Source: Neptunicoccus sediminis (GTDB lineage Bacteria; Pseudomonadota; Alphaproteobacteria; Rhodobacterales; Rhodobacteraceae). Taken from it: 64,000 nt of DNA. Positions 42,029-51,124 of the stretch are shown here, piece after piece. Under the pieces are notes generated by a model that was not told the origin of the DNA, did no database searches, and saw nothing but the letters and a program-made list of their open reading frames with translations. A program made the translations under genes and the position numbers. The stretch is taken from positions 1 to 64,000 of the forward strand of contig NZ_MDVX01000016.1 of the NCBI RefSeq assembly GCF_001719615.1. Reading direction: 5' to 3'. Position 1 is the stretch's first letter, and every line of letters starts with the position of its first letter.

Positions 42029-42880
42029 TTAGCCCTGTTCTACTTTCAAGTCGTTGTAGCTGCCCCATTCCGCCCATGACCCGTCATAAAGCGAATGGTC
42101 GCGATGGCCGATCATCTCCAGCGCAAGGGACAGGACCGCCGCTGTCACACCGGACCCGCAGGTGGTGATTACAGGGCGGTTCAGATCGACGCCGGCCTCG
42201 TTAAAGACAGCGCGGATTTCATCGGGGGATTTGAAGGTGCTGTCGTCGTTCAGCAGGGTTTTGAACGGCACATTCTTGGAGTTCGGAATATGACCGGAGC
42301 GCAGACCCTTGCGGGGTTCTTCCACCTCACCGCGAAAACGTTCGGCGGCGCGGGCATCGACGATTTCTGCCTGATCCAGTTTGGAGGCAAGCGCCACCTG
42401 CGTCACATCCCGCACCAGCGTCGCATCCCGCCGTGCGGTCATGTGACGGTCGCGGATCACGGGGGGCAGGTCTTCGGTGGGGTGGCCTTCGGCCATCCAT
42501 TTCGGCAAGCCACCATCCAGAACGGCCACATCCTTCTGACCCATATGCCGGAACAGCCACCAGACACGGGCCGCAGAAAACAGACCTTCACTGTCATAGA
42601 CAACCACGCGATGCCCGTCACCCACACCAAGGGCACGCATGCGGGACATGAATTTCTCGGTCGGGGGCGCCATATGGGGCAGGTCGGAATTGCTGTCGGA
42701 CACATCGTCTATGTCGAAAAACCGCGCACCGGGAATATGGGCGGCCTCATAGTTCGCCCGCGCATCGCGGGGATCACCGGGCAGATAGGCCGTTGCGTCC
42801 AGAATGCGCAGGTCCGGTGCGTCCAGATGCTGTGCCAACCAGTCGGTTGATACGATGGTTGTTTGATCACTTTGTGCCAT
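42029..42880 (-). CDS. sseA: 3-mercaptopyruvate sulfurtransferase
   Basis: A 283-residue tandem rhodanese protein. The catalytic C241 sits in TCGSGVTAAVLSLALE, the CGSGVTA loop of mercaptopyruvate sulfurtransferases (rhodanese would have CRxGxR). The first domain (FFDIDDVSDSNSDLPHM) is the inactive partner. The start ATG at 42880 has GAGG about 8 bases upstream. It precedes the aromatic aminotransferase, which can make mercaptopyruvate-type keto acids, so a shared role in cysteine and sulfur transfer is likely. Confidence 0.94.
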   Translation of the reverse strand: MAQSDQTTIVSTDWLAQHLDAPDLRILDATAYLPGDPRDARANYEAAHIPGARFFDIDDVSDSNSDLPHMAPPTEKFMSRMRALGVGDGHRVVVYDSEGLFSAARVWWLFRHMGQKDVAVLDGGLPKWMAEGHPTEDLPPVIRDRHMTARRDATLVRDVTQVALASKLDQAEIVDARAAERFRGEVEEPRKGLRSGHIPNSKNVPFKTLLNDDSTFKSPDEIRAVFNEAGVDLNRPVITTCGSGVTAAVLSLALEMIGHRDHSLYDGSWAEWGSYNDLKVEQG

Positions 42881-43017
42881 GAAAATACCTCTGCGCTGTT
42901 CCCTCGGGAGTACCCTTGCCTGTAACAGGTTTCAAGTGTTGGGCTTCATAAGAAAACACAGGCGGCGCTTTGCCAAGGGGAGAATTGCCCCCCTGACACT
43001 TTGTGCCGCATTCCCGC

Positions 43018-43500
43018 CTAGCTGTTGTCCCGCAGCAGACGGGCTTTTTGCTTTTGCCAGTCCCGCTTCTTCTCGGTTTCGCGTTTGTCGGCAAGACGTT
43101 TACCCTTGGCGATACCGATCAGCAGTTTCGCCAATCCCTTGTCGTTGAAGTAAAGCTTGAGCGGAACAAGGGTCATCCCCTGCCGACCGATGCTTTGCCA
43201 CATCTTGGCCAGTTCCCGCTTGGAGGCGAGCAGCTTGCGGCGGCGGCGTTCTTCGTGATTGAAGGATTTGGCCTGCGCATAGGGTTGGATTGCACTGTTC
43301 ACCAGCCACAATTCACCGTCCTCGATCGTGGCATAGCTTTCGGCAATATTGGCCGAGCCGAGCCGCAGGGATTTCACCTCGGAGCCGTGCAGCACCATGC
43401 CACACTCCACCGTATCTTCAACGGCATAGTCATAGCGTGCGCGGCGGTTCTCAGCGACGAGCTTGTTATTCGGATCGGCTTTCTTTTTCTTTGCGGCCAT
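43018..43500 (-). CDS. smpB: SsrA-binding protein (tmRNA partner)
   Basis: SmpB, 160 residues, brings tmRNA to stalled ribosomes. Start [20 protein letters not shown] at 43500. The OB-fold blocks [20 protein letters not shown] and [20 protein letters not shown] and the basic C-terminal tail ([20 protein letters not shown]) are all present. The ATG overlaps the stop codon of the upstream kinase by one base (TGATG), so it is co-translated with that gene. No tmRNA gene is in the window. Confidence 0.96.
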   Translation of the reverse strand: MAAKKKKADPNNKLVAENRRARYDYAVEDTVECGMVLHGSEVKSLRLGSANIAESYATIEDGELWLVNSAIQPYAQAKSFNHEERRRRKLLASKRELAKMWQSIGRQGMTLVPLKLYFNDKGLAKLLIGIAKGKRLADKRETEKKRDWQKQKARLLRDNS

Positions 43501-44024
43501 CAGTCTGTTATCCTGACACCGTGCAAACGGTGCATTTCTTTTTCGCTCGGGGCTTCCCACATGGCGTTGATCCCGTCGAACATCTCTCTCGTGACCTCAA
43601 ACTGAAAGGTCTCGGCCTGTTCTGCATTGCGTTTCAACACCCGTTGCCAGCGTATTTCGGTTGGAACATCTACATAATGTAATTGCGTGGAAAAACCATG
43701 CTCTTCTGCCCAGTTTACAAAAATGCCCCTCTCATGGCGGTTGGTCAATCCGCAGTCGAAAATGACTGGTACACTCAGGGGCACCAGTTGTTCAGCCATA
43801 CAGCGCATCTGGTGGCAGTTGCGCTGCACCCTTTCGTAAAACCATTCAAACCGCAGTTCGTCGGGTTTGTCCTGATTGTGCAGCCGCTCCATCCATTCAT
43901 CAATGGCAAAACGTACACCGCCGATGTCTTTGGCCAGTCGAAAGGCGTAAGTGGATTTACCGGCCCCCGTGCAACCGGCGATCAGGTGAACATCGCGGGG
44001 TTTCTGTATTCCGGTCAAAAGCAT
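43500..44024 (-). CDS. P-loop kinase-like ATPase
   Basis: A 174-residue P-loop protein of the zeta-toxin/AAA_33 kinase type. It starts [20 protein letters not shown], with the Walker [10 protein letters not shown] (17-25), the [11 protein letters not shown] lid-type block and the [20 protein letters not shown] Walker B region. GGAG lies only 1 base before the ATG at 44024; the TTG codon two residues later is better spaced, so the true start is unsure. It lies between dapA and smpB and overlaps smpB by one base. The substrate (nucleoside, sugar or a tRNA-related molecule) is unknown. Confidence 0.7.
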   Translation of the reverse strand: MLLTGIQKPRDVHLIAGCTGAGKSTYAFRLAKDIGGVRFAIDEWMERLHNQDKPDELRFEWFYERVQRNCHQMRCMAEQLVPLSVPVIFDCGLTNRHERGIFVNWAEEHGFSTQLHYVDVPTEIRWQRVLKRNAEQAETFQFEVTREMFDGINAMWEAPSEKEMHRLHGVRITD

Positions 44025-44116
44025 GCTCCTTTCAACAAAAAACGGCGGCAGCATTTCATGCCCCCGCCGTAAAAATTCCAATAACCGCTCTGGCGCAAGA
44101 CGCCGAGGCGGTCGGA

Positions 44117-44989
44117 TCAGTTGATCAGACCCGCCGTGCGCATGGCCGCGTCCATCTTGGCTTCGGTCTCTGCCAACAGCGGCGTCAGGGGCAGACGCAC
44201 TTCGGCAGAGCAATGGCCGAGCTTGGATACACCGTATTTTGCACCCACAAGACCCGGCTCTGTGAAGACGGCTTCGTGCAGTGGCATCAGACGATCCTGA
44301 AGCTCCAGCGCTTTGGCATAATCACCGGAGAGCGTGGCTTCCTGTAGCTGCGAACACAGTTTCGGCGCGACATTTGCCGTCACAGAGATACACCCGACAC
44401 CGCCTTGGGCGTTGAACCCGTGGGCGGTGGCGTCCTCACCGGACATCTGGATGAAATCCGTGCCGCAATGGATGCGCTGCGCACAGACACGGGACAGATC
44501 GGCGGTGGCATCTTTCACCCCGACAATATTGTCCAGCTTGGCCAGTTGGCCCATCGTTTCGGGCAGCATATCCACCACGCTACGGGGCGGAATGTTGTAA
44601 ATGATGATCGGCAGGCCGACCTCGTTTACCGCTTCGAAATGGGCAATCAACCCGCGCTGTGTCGGCTTGTTGTAGTAAGGCGTCACCACCAGCGCACCAT
44701 CCGCGCCGATGTCTTTGGCGTATTGGGTAAAGCGCAGGGCTTCGTCCGTGTTGTTGGAACCGGCCCCTGCAATCACAGGCACGCGGCCCGCAGCAGTTTC
44801 CACCACAACTTTGATCACGTGCTCGTGCTCTGTGTGGGTCAGGGTGGGGCTTTCGCCGGTTGTTCCCACGGGAACCAGACCGTGTGTCCCTTCGGCAATA
44901 TGCCATTCGACCAAGTCCTTAAGCGCCTTGTCATCCACCTTACCGTTTGAAAACGGGGTGATAAGCGCGACATAGGAACCTTTAAACAT
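44117..44989 (-). CDS. dapA: 4-hydroxy-tetrahydrodipicolinate synthase
   Basis: DapA, 290 residues, condenses pyruvate and aspartate semialdehyde on the way to lysine and meso-diaminopimelate. Schiff-base K159 in [10 protein letters not shown], the Y131 in [10 protein letters not shown] and the [10 protein letters not shown] block are normal. The start [13 protein letters not shown] at 44989 was chosen as the family N-terminus. DapE, further along the same pathway, is at 55 kb in this window. Its neighbour on the other side is a Slt-type transglycosylase, divergent. Confidence 0.96.
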   Translation of the reverse strand: MFKGSYVALITPFSNGKVDDKALKDLVEWHIAEGTHGLVPVGTTGESPTLTHTEHEHVIKVVVETAAGRVPVIAGAGSNNTDEALRFTQYAKDIGADGALVVTPYYNKPTQRGLIAHFEAVNEVGLPIIIYNIPPRSVVDMLPETMGQLAKLDNIVGVKDATADLSRVCAQRIHCGTDFIQMSGEDATAHGFNAQGGVGCISVTANVAPKLCSQLQEATLSGDYAKALELQDRLMPLHEAVFTEPGLVGAKYGVSKLGHCSAEVRLPLTPLLAETEAKMDAAMRTAGLIN

Positions 44990-45137
44990 GGGCTTGGCCT
45001 CCGGTTGGGATGAATTGAGTCGGGTCCAATTAGCAGGGAAATTCAAAGAACGGAACGACGAAAAATTGAATTGCAACGCCAAAGGGGTGAAATACTGTTG
45101 TTAAGCGCTATCTATAGGGCTTCGTTGGGGGTGTTTT

Positions 45138-47093
45138 ATGCGTTTTTTGATTATTCTTACGGTCTCGCTGCTGGCCTTTGCAGCGCCGCGCGGCGTGGTG
45201 GCCCAGTCTGCGACCAAGGTGGATACGACGGGGGTGGAGCAGGCTCTTGCCGCGATTGCCGCGCGCAAATGGGAGCAGCTGGACGATCTGATGAACGGTA
45301 TCAGCGATCCGATTGCGCGGGATTTGCTGGAATGGCAGCGCCTGCGGCGGGACAACGGGAAATGGTCGGACTATGTGGCCTTTTTGACAGAGCATCCCGA
45401 CTGGCCGGGTCTGAAATCCCTGCGGGCCAAGGGTGAGGTGAAAATCCCGACCGACGCCGACCCGAAAGCCGTAATCGCCTATTTCACCGTTGAACAACCG
45501 CAAACCGGCGTGGGCGCGGTGCGGCTTGTCAAAGCCTATGCCCGAGATGACCAACCGGAAAAGGCCCGCGCCGAGGCGATCCGCGCCTGGACCACCCTAT
45601 CGTTGTCGTCCACATTGGAAACCCTTCTGCTGGCCGAATATGAAGACACGCTTAAACCCCATCACATCGCGCGGCAGGACATGTTGTTATGGCGCGGGCG
45701 CATCACGGCGGCGCGGCGGATGATGCCGCTGGTCCCCGAGGGGCACCAGAAACTCGCGCTTGCGCGGATTGCGTTACAGGAAACAGCCGACGGTGTGGAT
45801 GCGGCCATCGCCAAAGTCCCCGAGGCCCTGCAACTTAATGGCGGGCTGGCCTATGACCGCTTTATCTGGCGGGTGAAGAAAAACCGCTGGGACGATGCGG
45901 AAACACTGCTGGCAGAGCAATCTGCCGATCTGTCCAATCTGGGGCGCGCCGAAGAATGGGGCAACCGCCGCCGCACTTACGCTCGCCGTGCGATGCGGGC
46001 CGGCAATCCCGATCTGGCCTATTGGCTCGCCAGTCAGCATGGGCTGAGCGAGGGCGGCGATTACGCGGATCTGGAATGGATCGCTGGCTATGTTGCGCTG
46101 CAAAAGCTCGACGCGCCAGAGCAGGCAGCGATCCATTTTGAAAACCATTTCAATGCCGTGCAAACCCCGATCAGCCTCGGGCGGGCGGGCTACTGGCGTG
46201 GACGCGCGGCCGAGGCGCTGGGGGATTTTGACAAGGCGGCAGCGTATTTTCGTCAGGGCGCCGAACACCAGACCAGTTTTTACGGGCAACTGGCGGCAGA
46301 GCGGATCGGGGCAGAGCCTGATCCCCTGTTGACCGGCACCGGCAAAGTCCCTGACTGGGCGGACAGCCCGCTGTCGGCCTCCGGTCCGGTGCGCGCGGGT
46401 CTGCTGCTTCACGCCATTGACCGGCAATATCTGATGCGCTGGTTTTTTTCCCATGTGGCGGAAACCGCGCCCGAAGACCAAACCAACCATCTGGCGGACC
46501 TTGCCCTGTCGCTTGACCGGCCCTATGTGGCGCTGGCCGTCGCCAAGGAAGCGGCGAAACGGGGATTTATTCTGCCACGCAGCTATTTCCCTGTCACCGA
46601 ACTGGCCAAACATTCCGGCGATGTAGCCCCTGAACTGGCGCTGGCCATCGCACGGCGCGAGAGCGAGTTGAACCCCGAAGCTGTCTCCCCTGCCGGGGCA
46701 CGCGGGTTGATGCAGGTGATGCCCGGAACAGCCAAAGAGGTGGCAAAGGATATAGGTGTCGAATATTCCAAGACCCGTTTGTCAAATGACTGGCGCTATA
46801 ACGCACAGCTTGGCACGGCCTACCTTGCCTCTATGCTGGAACGCTATGACGGGTCATATATCCTCGCCTTTGCTGCCTATAACGCCGGCCCCCACCGCGC
46901 GGACCGCTGGATCGAGGAATACGGCGACCCACGCGATCCGCAGATCGACCAGATCGACTGGATAGAGCACATCCCCTACCGCGAAACCCGCAACTATGTG
47001 ATGCGGGTCAGCGAGGCGCTGTTCGTTTACCGGATGCGGCTGAGCGGCACGGCAAAACCGCTGCGGCTGAGCAAGGATCTGATCGGCGGTTAA
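45138..47093 (+). CDS. Soluble lytic murein transglycosylase (Slt-type)
   Basis: A 651-residue periplasmic enzyme. Signal peptide MRFLIILTVSLLAFAAPRGV, then ~480 residues of alpha-helical superhelix, then the SLT domain with catalytic E508 (ARRESELNPEA), VSPAGARGLMQVMPGTAKEV and the FAAYNAGPHRADRW block. It would cleave glycan strands during wall recycling. It is divergent from dapA and convergent with a DMT carrier. Together with MltB at 25 kb the window has two transglycosylase types. Confidence 0.92.
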   Translation: MRFLIILTVSLLAFAAPRGVVAQSATKVDTTGVEQALAAIAARKWEQLDDLMNGISDPIARDLLEWQRLRRDNGKWSDYVAFLTEHPDWPGLKSLRAKGEVKIPTDADPKAVIAYFTVEQPQTGVGAVRLVKAYARDDQPEKARAEAIRAWTTLSLSSTLETLLLAEYEDTLKPHHIARQDMLLWRGRITAARRMMPLVPEGHQKLALARIALQETADGVDAAIAKVPEALQLNGGLAYDRFIWRVKKNRWDDAETLLAEQSADLSNLGRAEEWGNRRRTYARRAMRAGNPDLAYWLASQHGLSEGGDYADLEWIAGYVALQKLDAPEQAAIHFENHFNAVQTPISLGRAGYWRGRAAEALGDFDKAAAYFRQGAEHQTSFYGQLAAERIGAEPDPLLTGTGKVPDWADSPLSASGPVRAGLLLHAIDRQYLMRWFFSHVAETAPEDQTNHLADLALSLDRPYVALAVAKEAAKRGFILPRSYFPVTELAKHSGDVAPELALAIARRESELNPEAVSPAGARGLMQVMPGTAKEVAKDIGVEYSKTRLSNDWRYNAQLGTAYLASMLERYDGSYILAFAAYNAGPHRADRWIEEYGDPRDPQIDQIDWIEHIPYRETRNYVMRVSEALFVYRMRLSGTAKPLRLSKDLIGG

Positions 47094-47099
47094 GACGTG

Positions 47100-48014
47100 T
47101 CAGGTGCCGGTGGTTCCCGCCTGGGCCTTGGCCCGCAACGCCGCCTTTCGTGCACGGTTTTCCCGCCAGAGCGTGAACAGACCCGCCGCCACAATGACCG
47201 CGGCGCCAAACGCTGTGGAAAACGGCAGATGCTCTCCAAAGACCAGAACGCCGATGAAAGACACAAAGACCAGTTGCATAAACGCGAATGGCTGCACCAC
47301 ACTGGCCTGCGCCATCTCATAGGCTTTGATCAGCAGATAATGCCCAAGCGCCCCTGTTACACAAAGCACCGCCATCCAGATCTGATCCTCGGGCAGCATC
47401 GGCTCCCAAAAGAAGGGACCAATGGCTGACATGACGATAAAGCCGCTGATTGCGGTCCAAAAAAAGCTGGTTTCTGCACTGTCCTTGGCCGCAGCCATTC
47501 GGGTCAGCAGGTGGTAAAGCGCAAACAGCAATGCCCCCGCAAAGGACACCAGCGAGAGCGGCGAGAATACTTTCACCCCCGGTTGCAGGATGATCAGCAT
47601 CCCGATGAATCCGACCCCGATTGCCGCCCAGCGCCGCCAGCCGACACTTTCTTTCAGAACCGGACCGGAAAGCGCCGCAATCAACAGCGGGTAAACTGCA
47701 AAGATCGCATGGGCTTCGATCAGGCCAAGCAGGGTAAACGACAGGATCGTCACAAGGATTTCAACCGCCAGCACGATACCGCGAAAGAACTGGAAAAACG
47801 GCTGGGTCGTGCGCGCATCCCCGAACAGACTGCCCGAGCGGACACGGGATACGGCCATCAACACCAGCAGGATGAACCAATAGCGCACCATTACGATCAT
47901 AAAGACGTTGTAAGTGTCTGCCAGATGGCGGGAAATACCGTCCTGCGCTGCAAACACGAACGTCGCAGCAATCATCAGCCAGATACCGGCACGCGGGTTG
48001 TCTTTGGTCATCAT
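47100..48014 (-). CDS. DMT-family (EamA) transporter
   Basis: A 304-residue inner-membrane carrier with ten hydrophobic helices in two repeats (AATFVFAAQDGISRHLAD, then AIGVGFIGMLIILQPGVKVF and the second EamA part ending GAAVIVAAGLFTLWRENR), the DMT drug/metabolite exporter type. The start ATG at 48014 is one base after the mnmD stop; the next ATG (48011) is equally possible. The substrate is unknown. It is convergent with slt at 7 bases. Confidence 0.85.
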   Translation of the reverse strand: MMTKDNPRAGIWLMIAATFVFAAQDGISRHLADTYNVFMIVMVRYWFILLVLMAVSRVRSGSLFGDARTTQPFFQFFRGIVLAVEILVTILSFTLLGLIEAHAIFAVYPLLIAALSGPVLKESVGWRRWAAIGVGFIGMLIILQPGVKVFSPLSLVSFAGALLFALYHLLTRMAAAKDSAETSFFWTAISGFIVMSAIGPFFWEPMLPEDQIWMAVLCVTGALGHYLLIKAYEMAQASVVQPFAFMQLVFVSFIGVLVFGEHLPFSTAFGAAVIVAAGLFTLWRENRARKAALRAKAQAGTTGT

Positions 48015-48015
48015 T

Positions 48016-48699
48016 CTATCCGGATTCAAGGGTACCTCGGGTCATGTGCCGCTTGCGGCCATACCCTTTGGTCCTTTTGACGGCAAAGCCGGCGGAAGCC
48101 AAGGCCCGTCTGACATGCCCTGCTGCGGTGTAGGTGGCGAAACTTCCGCCGGTTGCAGTGTGACGCGCAACCGCCGTTAGCAGGTCCGGCTCCCATAGTT
48201 CGGGATTTTTTGCCGGTGAAAACCCGTCGAGAAACCACGCATCGGCCCGACCGCCCCAGCAGGGCAAGGTTTTGCGGGCATCCCCGGCCACCACGTCGGC
48301 CCTGAGCGTTCCACAGACAAGCCGCCGTGCCCCGTGGTCCCAAGCCCTTGCAAACCGCGCGGCATATTCCGCCAGCTCCGGCCAAGCAGCCTGCGCCTGC
48401 GCCATATCCTGCGGTGCCATCGGGAAGGCTTCAAAACTGGTGTAGCGCAGGGGCGTTGTCTGGCCTGCATCCTCCCACGCCTTCCAAGCACACAGCAGGT
48501 TCAATCCGGTGCCAAACCCCAGTTCGCCAATGTGAAACCCCTCGGCAAAGCGGTCCGGCAGATCGTTCCCTGCAAGAAACACATGGGCGGTTTCCGCGAT
48601 GCCGTCCTCCAAAGAGAAATACGGATCGTCAAACCGTGTCGCCACAGGGATTTTTCCATTCCGCCAGCTAAGCGCTGCATATTCATTCTGGTCGCTCAT
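48016..48699 (-). CDS. mnmD: tRNA 5-methylaminomethyl-2-thiouridine methyltransferase (MnmD)
   Basis: A 227-residue SAM-dependent methyltransferase for the wobble uridine modification mnm5s2U, equal to the N-terminal domain of E. coli MnmC. The start MSDQNEYAALSWRNGKIPVA is at 48699; the SAM loop GELGFGTGLN is near 63, and the family hallmark DGFSPAKNPELW is near 158. The C-terminal GYGRKRHMTRG block closes it. A divergent FAD oxidoreductase 50 bases away may supply the second MnmC activity. Confidence 0.9.
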   Translation of the reverse strand: MSDQNEYAALSWRNGKIPVATRFDDPYFSLEDGIAETAHVFLAGNDLPDRFAEGFHIGELGFGTGLNLLCAWKAWEDAGQTTPLRYTSFEAFPMAPQDMAQAQAAWPELAEYAARFARAWDHGARRLVCGTLRADVVAGDARKTLPCWGGRADAWFLDGFSPAKNPELWEPDLLTAVARHTATGGSFATYTAAGHVRRALASAGFAVKRTKGYGRKRHMTRGTLESG

Positions 48700-48750
48700 A
48701 CCCGATTGCTTTAGGTCAAGCGCCAGACGAAAGAAAGCCGTGACGGAGTT

Positions 48751-49836
48751 ATGCACATGCGGGTGAGTGTTGTGGGGGCGGGAATCTGGGGGTTGGCCAG
48801 CGCCTATGCCTGTGCGCTGCGCGGGGATCAGGTCACGGTCTACGAGGCGGGCGAAATCGGCTGTGGTGCCAGTGGCGGCATCGTCGGGGCGCTTGCCCCG
48901 CTGGTGCCGGACCTGTGGACGCCCAAGAAACAGTTCCAACTGGACTCCCTGCACAGTGCCGAAGCCTTCTGGACGGACATTGACGCGACCTCGGGCCTGC
49001 GCTCCGGCTATGGGCGTATCGGGCGGCTGCAACCGCTGCAAACCGAACGCAGCCGCGAACTGGCCGTGGCCCGCGCTGAGGAAGCCCGCACACTCTGGCG
49101 CGGGCAATACCACTGGACACTTGAGCCGCGCCCCGACCTGATTGCCGCACAAGCCGCACCGCTGGGGGTGGTTTATGATACGCTCTCCGCCAGAATTTTT
49201 CCGGCACAGGCCGCCCGCTCGCTGGCCACAGCCTGTATTGCCCGTGGTGTAACGATCCTTGAAAACCATCCCGTCGAAACAGTTTTTTCCGGCGGAATCA
49301 GCGGCCCATTCGGACGCGCAAACTCGGACGCGGTGATCCTTTCGGCAGGCGCAGAGGGCTTTCGCCTCATGGCGCCCTATGTGCCGCTGCACGAGAAAAC
49401 CGGCGTCAAGGGGCAGGCCGCCCTGCTGGATGCAGATCTGCGCGGCGCACCGCAGGTCTATGCTGGCGGGGTCTATGTGATCCCCCATGAAAACGGCACC
49501 GTGGCCGTAGGGTCCACGTCTGAAACAAGCTGGGACCACACCGACCCCGACGACCAGTTGGAACCTGTGATCGCGCAAGCCCGCGCCATGATCCCCGCAC
49601 TGGCAGAGGCGCCCGTTCTGCAACGCTGGGCCGGTATACGACCCAAGGCGCGGCGGCGCGATCCGATGGTGGGAAAACTGCCCGAACTGGACGGGGTGTT
49701 CGCTGTGTCAGGTGCCTTCAAGATCGGCTTCAGCCTTGCCCACAGTCTCGGGACTGTCATGGCCCATATGATCCGCGACGAACCCTACGCCATCCCCGAA
49801 AGTTTCACCGTAGACTGGCATCTGGCCGGGGGCTAA
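48751..49836 (+). CDS. FAD-dependent oxidoreductase, possibly MnmC C-terminal domain
   Basis: A 361-residue DAO-family flavoprotein. The FAD-binding Rossmann motif is VVGAGIWGLASAYACALRG at the N-terminus, and FAD contacts ASGGIVGALAPLV and HENGTVAVGSTSETSW are present, like MnmC2 and glycine oxidase. The ATG at 48757 (M3) has a better ribosome spacing (GGAG, 8 bases) than 48751. It is divergent from mnmD; in E. coli the equal two functions form one protein. MnmC2 would convert cmnm5U to nm5U, which MnmD then methylates. This assignment is from context; another amine oxidase is possible. Confidence 0.7.
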   Translation: MHMRVSVVGAGIWGLASAYACALRGDQVTVYEAGEIGCGASGGIVGALAPLVPDLWTPKKQFQLDSLHSAEAFWTDIDATSGLRSGYGRIGRLQPLQTERSRELAVARAEEARTLWRGQYHWTLEPRPDLIAAQAAPLGVVYDTLSARIFPAQAARSLATACIARGVTILENHPVETVFSGGISGPFGRANSDAVILSAGAEGFRLMAPYVPLHEKTGVKGQAALLDADLRGAPQVYAGGVYVIPHENGTVAVGSTSETSWDHTDPDDQLEPVIAQARAMIPALAEAPVLQRWAGIRPKARRRDPMVGKLPELDGVFAVSGAFKIGFSLAHSLGTVMAHMIRDEPYAIPESFTVDWHLAGG

Positions 49837-49839
49837 TCC

Positions 49840-50655
49840 CTATCCGGCTGTCGCGCTCATGCACATACGTCCGTCCGGTCCGCGCACCCAAAGCGCCAGA
49901 CCGTCATCAGCTTCGGGGCGGGCGCAGAAGGTCGCTTCTTCAAAGTCAAACAGCGGCGCTGTGGCGCGAAAGGAAAAGCGCGACAGATCCCCCAAAATAC
50001 CGTGGGCCAGATTCACCAGCATTTGCGCAAGGATCGGGCCATGCACCACCAGCCCCGCATAGCCTTCGACCTTCATCGCATAGTCGCAGTCGTAATGGAT
50101 GCGGTGGCCGTTGAAGGTCAGCGCGGAATAACGGAACAGATCGGTGGGCGAGAATTTGCGGCTCTGGCTGACGGTTTCATCCGTCGGTGCAACAGGTGGC
50201 ACAGGCGCTGGCGCATCCGGAGCGGCCTCTGCGCGGTACAGCAGCGACTGGGTTTCCGACAGGCACAGGTGGCCCCTTTGGGTGATCTTATGGTCCAGCG
50301 TTACCACCGCAAGCTTGCCGCTGCGGGCGTCTTTTTCCTGAACATCCGTAATCGTCGTGCGCTTCAGCGCTGGCTCCCCCAGCCGGATCGGTGCGTGAAA
50401 CTCCAGCGCACCCCCTGCCCACATCCGCCGTGGCAGACCAAGATCGGGAATGAAATCTCCCGTGCGGGGATGCCCGTCGCGGCCCAGATCAGCAGGGCGT
50501 TGCGGTTCCCAGAAATAGGCGTAATGCCAGAAGGGAGGTAATGGATCGCGGGCCTCTGGAACAGGGCCGGACAGGTCCAGCGTGGCTTTCATCGCAGCCG
50601 CGCGGGCCGGATCAAGCGTATCGGAAATTTCGACAGTTCTACCAAGTGCTTTCAT
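49840..50655 (-). CDS. MaoC-like (mesaconyl-CoA type) hydratase
   Basis: A 271-residue hotdog-fold protein with two parts: an N-terminal FAS1/HTD2-like half (LGRTVEISDTLDPARAAAM) and a C-terminal MaoC half with the catalytic pattern YSALTFNGHRIHYDCDYAMK then GYAGLVVHGPILAQMLV (D-x-x-x-x-x-H motif). This is the mesaconyl-C4-CoA or itaconyl-CoA hydratase type. The start at 50655 was chosen because the longer frame has an N-terminal extension into the divergent VOC gene. The gene is divergent from the VOC/TauE pair, with no other genes of a CoA pathway next to it. Confidence 0.75.
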   Translation of the reverse strand: MKALGRTVEISDTLDPARAAAMKATLDLSGPVPEARDPLPPFWHYAYFWEPQRPADLGRDGHPRTGDFIPDLGLPRRMWAGGALEFHAPIRLGEPALKRTTITDVQEKDARSGKLAVVTLDHKITQRGHLCLSETQSLLYRAEAAPDAPAPVPPVAPTDETVSQSRKFSPTDLFRYSALTFNGHRIHYDCDYAMKVEGYAGLVVHGPILAQMLVNLAHGILGDLSRFSFRATAPLFDFEEATFCARPEADDGLALWVRGPDGRMCMSATAG

Positions 50656-50722
50656 AACCTGTTCATCGCCCGATTGAGCGGGTATAGGCAAGGGGTGAAT
50701 TTGTTGAGGCGGCGGATATTTC

Positions 50723-51124
50723 ATGACGAAACCGGAACTTACAGGCTTGGACCATCTGGTTCTTACGGTCGGGGATATGGACGACACCGTTGCCTTTTAC
50801 ACCCGAGTCCTGGGGATGACAGAGACGCGATTTATTGTGGCAGACGGCACCATCCGCAGTGCATTGGCCTTTGGCCGCATCAAGATCAACCTGCATCCGG
50901 CCGATGCACCCTTTGCCCCTCATGCCCGCACACCGACGCGCGGCTCTGCCGATCTGTGTTTGCTTACAAACGCGCCGCTAACCGACTGGATCGCGCATCT
51001 CCAGCACTGCGAGGTCGCACTTCTGGAGGGTCCGGTTCGCCGCACCGGAGCACAGGGTCCGATGACCTCAATCTATCTGCGTGATCCGGATGGCAACCTG
51101 ATCGAAATCGCCTCCTATGACTGA
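50723..51124 (+). CDS. VOC (glyoxalase/bleomycin-resistance fold) protein
   Basis: A 133-residue vicinal-oxygen-chelate protein: LDHLVLTVGDMDDTVAFYTR at the start, RSALAFGRIKINLHP, and the metal-site region IYLRDPDGNLIEIASYD at the end. These conserve the H and E metal ligands (H9-type and the final E). It could be a glyoxalase-type enzyme, dioxygenase or resistance protein. Its last 8 bases overlap the TauE/SafE gene, so they are co-translated. Confidence 0.85.
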   Translation: MTKPELTGLDHLVLTVGDMDDTVAFYTRVLGMTETRFIVADGTIRSALAFGRIKINLHPADAPFAPHARTPTRGSADLCLLTNAPLTDWIAHLQHCEVALLEGPVRRTGAQGPMTSIYLRDPDGNLIEIASYD

